This document shows, piece after piece, positions 59,647 through 64,000 of a stretch of 64,000 nucleotides of DNA (the stretch's first letter is position 1; each line of letters begins with the position of its first letter). The position numbers and the translations under genes are program-made. Source of the DNA: Paramecium octaurelia (lineage: Eukaryota; Ciliophora; Oligohymenophorea; Peniculida; Parameciidae); contig CAJJDP010000145.1 of assembly GCA_905182995.1 (NCBI GenBank), positions 58,816 to 122,815 on the forward strand, in the 5' to 3' direction. Under the pieces are notes generated by a model. It had not been told where the DNA came from, did no database searches, and saw nothing but the letters and a program-made list of their open reading frames with translations.

Positions 59647-60510
59647 ATGTAGAAAGGAAAACAAGTAGAAGAGTATTTCTATCCTGTGATGCATAATAAA
59701 AAGCAGCATGAATACTTGAGATAAAGTCTTTAAGAGGACTGTCATAATTATGGCAATTAGAAAACTAAAGAAGGGTTTTAGAAGTAAACATTTAAAGCGA
59801 GAAGGGAATAAGAGTAAGAAGATATAGAGATAGGACCTTAAAAGTCAATAAGACCAATGACTGCATTAATATCGCCTAGTCATAGTTATTCATCAAGATA
59901 GAGGCCAATAACAGCCCCAGGATTGAATGTGTAAGTGAAACACATGATGAAGATAGATGAGAATGATGCTATGATATCAGTGCCATACCATTCAGAAGCA
60001 AAGCATTTTCGGAATACAAAGACAGGCGATAAAAGTAACTTATTTTGTATTAGTTATTAAATAGCAAATTAAAATGTCATTCGGAATCACTCGACTTTAA
60101 AGAAGGTTTCTTTGGAAGGAGAAAGTGAAATTTATGTTATTGAAGACGATGAAGCAAAGAACTACAATATAATAGAAAAACAAACTGTAAAGAGTAGTTT
60201 ATTCTCTCCAAAACAGAGTGAACAATAATTAACAGGAGGAGGTTTTCATCAAAATACAACAATACTTAAAGGGGGTTAACATTAATAAAGATTATTCAAA
60301 CACTCTAGCTTGCAAATTTATGACAATCTAGTTGAAATAATGAAATTGATTAATGGTCAAACTTACACTAAAAGTCCTGTAATTGTCAAGACCAAACCTT
60401 AAGGATTGAGACCTTAAAGTGCTGTCAACAAATAAATAAAAGTAAGTTAACGCTATCGACCTGTGAGTGGAAAGGTATAATCAATTACAGTGAGAGGGAT
60501 CTAATTGTGA
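59647..60510 (+). CDS. Basic, disordered protein of unknown function, 277 aa
   Basis: One 30-nt intron (starts GTAACTTATT) gives 278 codons. The sequence is rich in Gln, Lys, Arg, Ser and Pro (YSSRQRPITAPGLNVQVKHM), with no clear globular domain except perhaps SEIYVIEDDEAKNYNII. The C-terminal stretch RYRPVSGKVQSITVRGIQL is basic. It might bind microtubules or another acidic partner. No family is recognised. The next gene starts 58 nt downstream on the same strand. Confidence 0.6.
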
Positions 60511-60568
60511 TAAAATAATTTAATTTCTCAAATACCCATTTATAATTATTTAATCAATATCCAAAACA

Positions 60569-63500
60569 ATGAGTGATATCATCAGAAGTTCTTAGTATAG
60601 AGCAATCTAAGTAATTCTTGCTTTCATTATCTTAAGAATGTTACAACTAATTAACAAGCCAATAATCCTGTTCTTTAGGGACAAGTAGTAAAACAAGTTA
60701 TCTTGGAAACACGTAAAGATGAATAGACTGAATAATATGAATTGAGAATAGATAAACTGACTCAGGAGGTTGAGTAGTGGAAAAGACAGTGCTTTTTAAG
60801 TGAGTAGTAGCTTAATAAATTTACAACTCAATTGTAAGAAGTAATTAATGTCATTTACAAATGTAATAGATGGCCAGTCTTGAAGCTAGGTTAGCAGCTT
60901 TGTAATAAGAATATAAGAGCGTTGAAATTAAATATCGAGAAAAGTGTAATGAATTCGAGAAATTGAGAATTGAGTATAGTAAGCTTGATTCGGCCCTTAT
61001 ATCTTATTCTTTAACTCACATTGAAACCAAAAAATTTGAGGAAGCCATGCAGAGTAAACAGAATATCATATCTGACTTGCAAAGACAACTCCAAGATGCT
61101 AATGAGAGATTGTTGTAAATACCTAAATTGGAAGATTTGTTGAAAAACGAACATCGAAAAAACGAATAATTAGTTTAAGAGATTGATTAATGGAAATAAA
61201 AATATTAGGCTAACCAGTAAGACAAAGATAATTACATTAAATAATTAAAATATGAAAGTGAAGATATAAATTAAAAAAACAAAGAATTTTTAGAGGCTGA
61301 AATTCAGAAAGGCAATAATGATCTTTTGAATAAAGTTAAATTACTTTAAGCTTAAATTGAGTAACTTAAGTAAGAGGCCAAAGAGTTCTAAAATCTTTTA
61401 TAATTGGAGCAGTCTGAAAATAATAAATTAAAATCTCAAGTGGATTTGTTGAATGCTCGTATTGTAGAATAAAATGAATAATTAAACATTGAGATTGGGT
61501 AAGTCAAGGAGAGGGATTTCAAATTAAATGATGCCGAAGTCAAAATCAAATAATTAGAAGATGATTTGCTAGAAATCAGAAGATTGGATTAAATTATTTA
61601 AGATTTGGAAACCAAAAATTAAAATCTAGTTAATGAGATAGATACATTACGTAATGAGGCAAATCAATATAAATTGGTTATATAATAATTAGAACATGAT
61701 CTTGGTAAGTTAATGGAATTGGAAAATAAAGTGGCTATGTTATCTTCTGAAATTGAAAGATTGAAATAAATGATTGCATCTAAGAATGAATAAATTGATA
61801 GATTGAAACAACAAATTGATCAACTGAATAAAGCAATAGATGACTATAAGACTATAGAAGCAGAAAAACAAGTGCTTGAAAATAAATGTGCAATGTTAGC
61901 AACTGAAATTGAAAGAAAGAAGTTTTAGATTGAATAAAGGGATCTTAAAATAAATGAATTAAATAAATAAATTAATGAGCAATAATAATTTATTGATGAA
62001 TTGAAGGAAAGACCTGATCTTTCAACACCTTTAGCTGAAGCGGAGAATTTAATTAAGTTATGGCAAGAAAAATATCAAACTTTAGAGTAAATTCAAAATA
62101 AATACACAATAATTGAATAAGAAAACTATTAATTGAAGAATTAATTACAAGCCTTATTGTAAGAGTTGGAGTAACTCAAGAAAGATTTGGAATAACGATC
62201 CAATCAATTAAATGAAGCAGAATCTACAATACATTTAATGGAATAGGATCTTGGTAAACTCAATTCCCTTCAAGAATAGATAAAAGCTTGGGAATCTAAG
62301 TACTAATTACAAACAGAACAATTTACTAAAATAAGAGAGCAATTAATTCAAAGTTAAGAAACCATTAAGAAAAGCGACAGAGATGAAATTTTGAATGAAC
62401 TAAGAGAATTACAAGGAAGGTACCAATCTTTAGAAACATAAAATTAAGACCTAATTGAATAACTAGAATAATTGAGACAGTTGTATATTAAATGCCAAGC
62501 AGAATTAGAAGAGGCAATCAAATTAGAATCAAAAGTATACGATTTAGAAAACAAAGTTGCTATGCTATCAAGTGAAGTTGAAAGATTGAAATATAGAACA
62601 AATTCAAAAGACGAGGAATTAAAGAAATTATAAGCATAATCCAAAGATTTTGATAGTTTGAAGAATGACTTCTAATAGATGAACGGTGATTTATAAAATA
62701 CTTAACATTCATTAGATGAATTGACTTAATAATTAGAGTAAGAATTGGATAAATTTAAATAACAAACAAAGGAATTGAATGAGGCATAATAAATGAGAGA
62801 TCAGCTGGAAAATAAGATCGCTATGTTATCTACTGAAATCGAAAGATATAAATATAAGTTAAATAACAAATAAAATGAGACAGATGAATTAAAGAAATAA
62901 ATCCTAGATCTATAATAACAAATAAGTCATCTGAGTTAAGTTGAGAATGACAATATCAAATTAAATCAAGAATGTGAAAAATTAGATTAAAAATATAATG
63001 ATTAAGTTGAATTATTGCAACAAACTAAAAACGAGAGAAATGAATTACAATAAATTAAAAGTTAATTGGAATAAGAATTACAATTAATATAATCAGAATT
63101 GTAATCATCTTAGTAGAATTAAGAAATCAAAAATAAATAAATAAAACAATTAGAAAATGTGATTTAAGAGAAGGAATAAAATATATCATAACTTAAGAAT
63201 TAAGAGCAAAAAATGTTTGAATATGAAACAAAACTAGCATTTCTGAGTCAAGAGATTGAAAGATAAACCAATCAATATAAAGTAAAATTAAGTGAATTAG
63301 CAGAATTACAATCGCAATTGGTTAATATCAATGAATTGTAAATTGCTATTTAAACTCTTGAAAGTGAAAAAACTAAACTCTCAGGAATAACTTAATAAAA
63401 AGAACATGAAACAAAATAATGGAAAAACAAAGTAGATGAATAATAAAAAGCTATGGAGAAATTCGAAGAGATGAAAGTATACAAATTAACCTATTTAATT

Positions 63501-63861
63501 TTAGTATCAAATGGAAAATAAAATTGCTATGTTATCAAGTGAAGTAGAAAGATTAAATTACAAATATAAAGTATTATTAGATGATAAGTCTAAATGGAAT
63601 AAGAGAATGAAATTGCTTTTTGATGAATTAACTAAAGTAAGTATGTAAAATGAGATTTCATCGAATGTAAGAGATTGATTCTAAATAATTTAGGAAGCCT
63701 TCAATTGGAAACACAAGATTTTGGAATTGGTAGAGCTCCAATCTAAATTGACACAATAAGATGGCTCTATCCAACAATGTCTGTAAGAGACTGAACACAT
63801 GAGATAGCAATTACAGGAATAAGATTTCTTGGATGCTAGATAAAAAATAAGATCATTATGA
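60569..63861 (+). CDS. Large coiled-coil protein with recurring ENKxAMLSSExERL cassette
   Basis: About 1,050 residues of nearly continuous Gln/Glu/Lys/Leu heptads. Introns of 26, 29 and 28 nt are clear. Near 63,637 either one 57-nt intron or two introns (18 and 27 nt) with a 12-nt exon between them must be removed; both keep the frame, giving 1,050 or 1,054 aa. A 15-residue cassette recurs about six times: ENKVAMLSSEIERLK (61,720), ENKCAMLATEIERKK (61,880), ENKVAMLSSEVERLK (62,550), ENKIAMLSTEIERYK (62,809), a diverged LAFLSQEIERQ (63,230), and ENKIAMLSSEVERLN (63,513). It is likely a filament-forming cytoskeletal or basal-body protein. No globular domain is seen. The stop is TGA 63859-63861. 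Confidence 0.85.
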
Positions 63862-64000
63862 AATAAAATCATAAAATTATCATTCATTGTTGCTATTGTT
63901 TTTTATTATCTTTAAATTTCTATTTTTATTAATTTATTAGTTATTTTTCTCTTTTTTATTCTCTAATCTATCATTAACATTTTTTAACTATTTTTTCTTA
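63862..64000. other. AT-rich 3' flank
   Basis: 139 T-rich bases after the coiled-coil gene; no feature recognised before the window ends. Confidence 0.4.

Noticed and set aside
1..64000. CRISPR arrays, bacterial operons, prophage or insertion sequences
   Set aside because: Reassigned TAA/TAG codons, tiny spliceosomal introns and eukaryotic protein families exclude a prokaryotic origin; no spaced direct-repeat array was seen.
1..64000. tRNA or rRNA genes and telomeric repeats
   Set aside because: No cloverleaf-like segment, rRNA core sequence or G-rich telomere repeat was recognised by eye. A covariance-model search would be needed to exclude tRNAs.

Overview
The window looks like macronuclear DNA of a Paramecium-type ciliate. 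The sequence is very AT-rich. TAA and TAG occur inside every convincing reading frame, where they read as glutamine, and TGA is the only stop. Spliceosomal introns are 18-35 nt with GT...AG ends. Intergenic gaps are short, from 7 to a few hundred nt. All calls below are hand translations with TAA/TAG = Gln; introns were accepted only where removing them restored a frame. For the main genes the exon total is divisible by three.

1-14,665 is an assembly-like block of small contigs separated by single Ns at 150, 6834, 11658 and 14666. Bases 1-149 repeat 1392-1540. Bases 8929-11657 are the exact reverse complement of 4105-6833. Bases 11659-14665 are the exact reverse complement of 2795-5801. The three ADP/ATP carrier copies and two dual-specificity phosphatase copies are therefore probably one locus each. 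The only unique material of the second large contig (6835-8928) carries a decayed LINE-type reverse transcriptase on the minus strand.

14,667-27,300 holds an unidentified fragment, an RRM-like plus KH protein (-), decayed ORFs, a ciliate-type unknown protein (-), a cyclic-nucleotide phosphodiesterase (-), a SNIP1-like FHA protein (+), a cGMP-dependent protein kinase (-), and a broken K+ channel (-) whose frame breaks at the GYGD selectivity filter.

27,324-42,821 is all plus strand and tightly packed: a 3,216-residue anoctamin with a very long C-terminal extension, a 565-residue unknown, a DUF4485-like protein overlapping it by four bases, a membrane RING-H2 protein, and a pseudokinase-MORN fusion.

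42,942-53,082 is all minus strand: a helical unknown, a 1,622-residue secreted Gln/Glu-rich protein with tandem repeats, and an 850-residue charged protein. 53.1-56.1 kb is a gene-poor stretch of broken frames around one intact small gene. 56,108-63,861 is plus strand: a 14-unit MORN protein, a conserved unknown with an N-myristoylation-like start, a basic unknown, and a large coiled-coil protein with a recurring 15-residue cassette.

Functionally, the phosphodiesterase and the PKG lie on either side of the FHA gene and act on the same second messenger. MORN, anoctamin, coiled-coil and channel proteins fit a cortex, membrane and cilium setting, but this is inference from families only.
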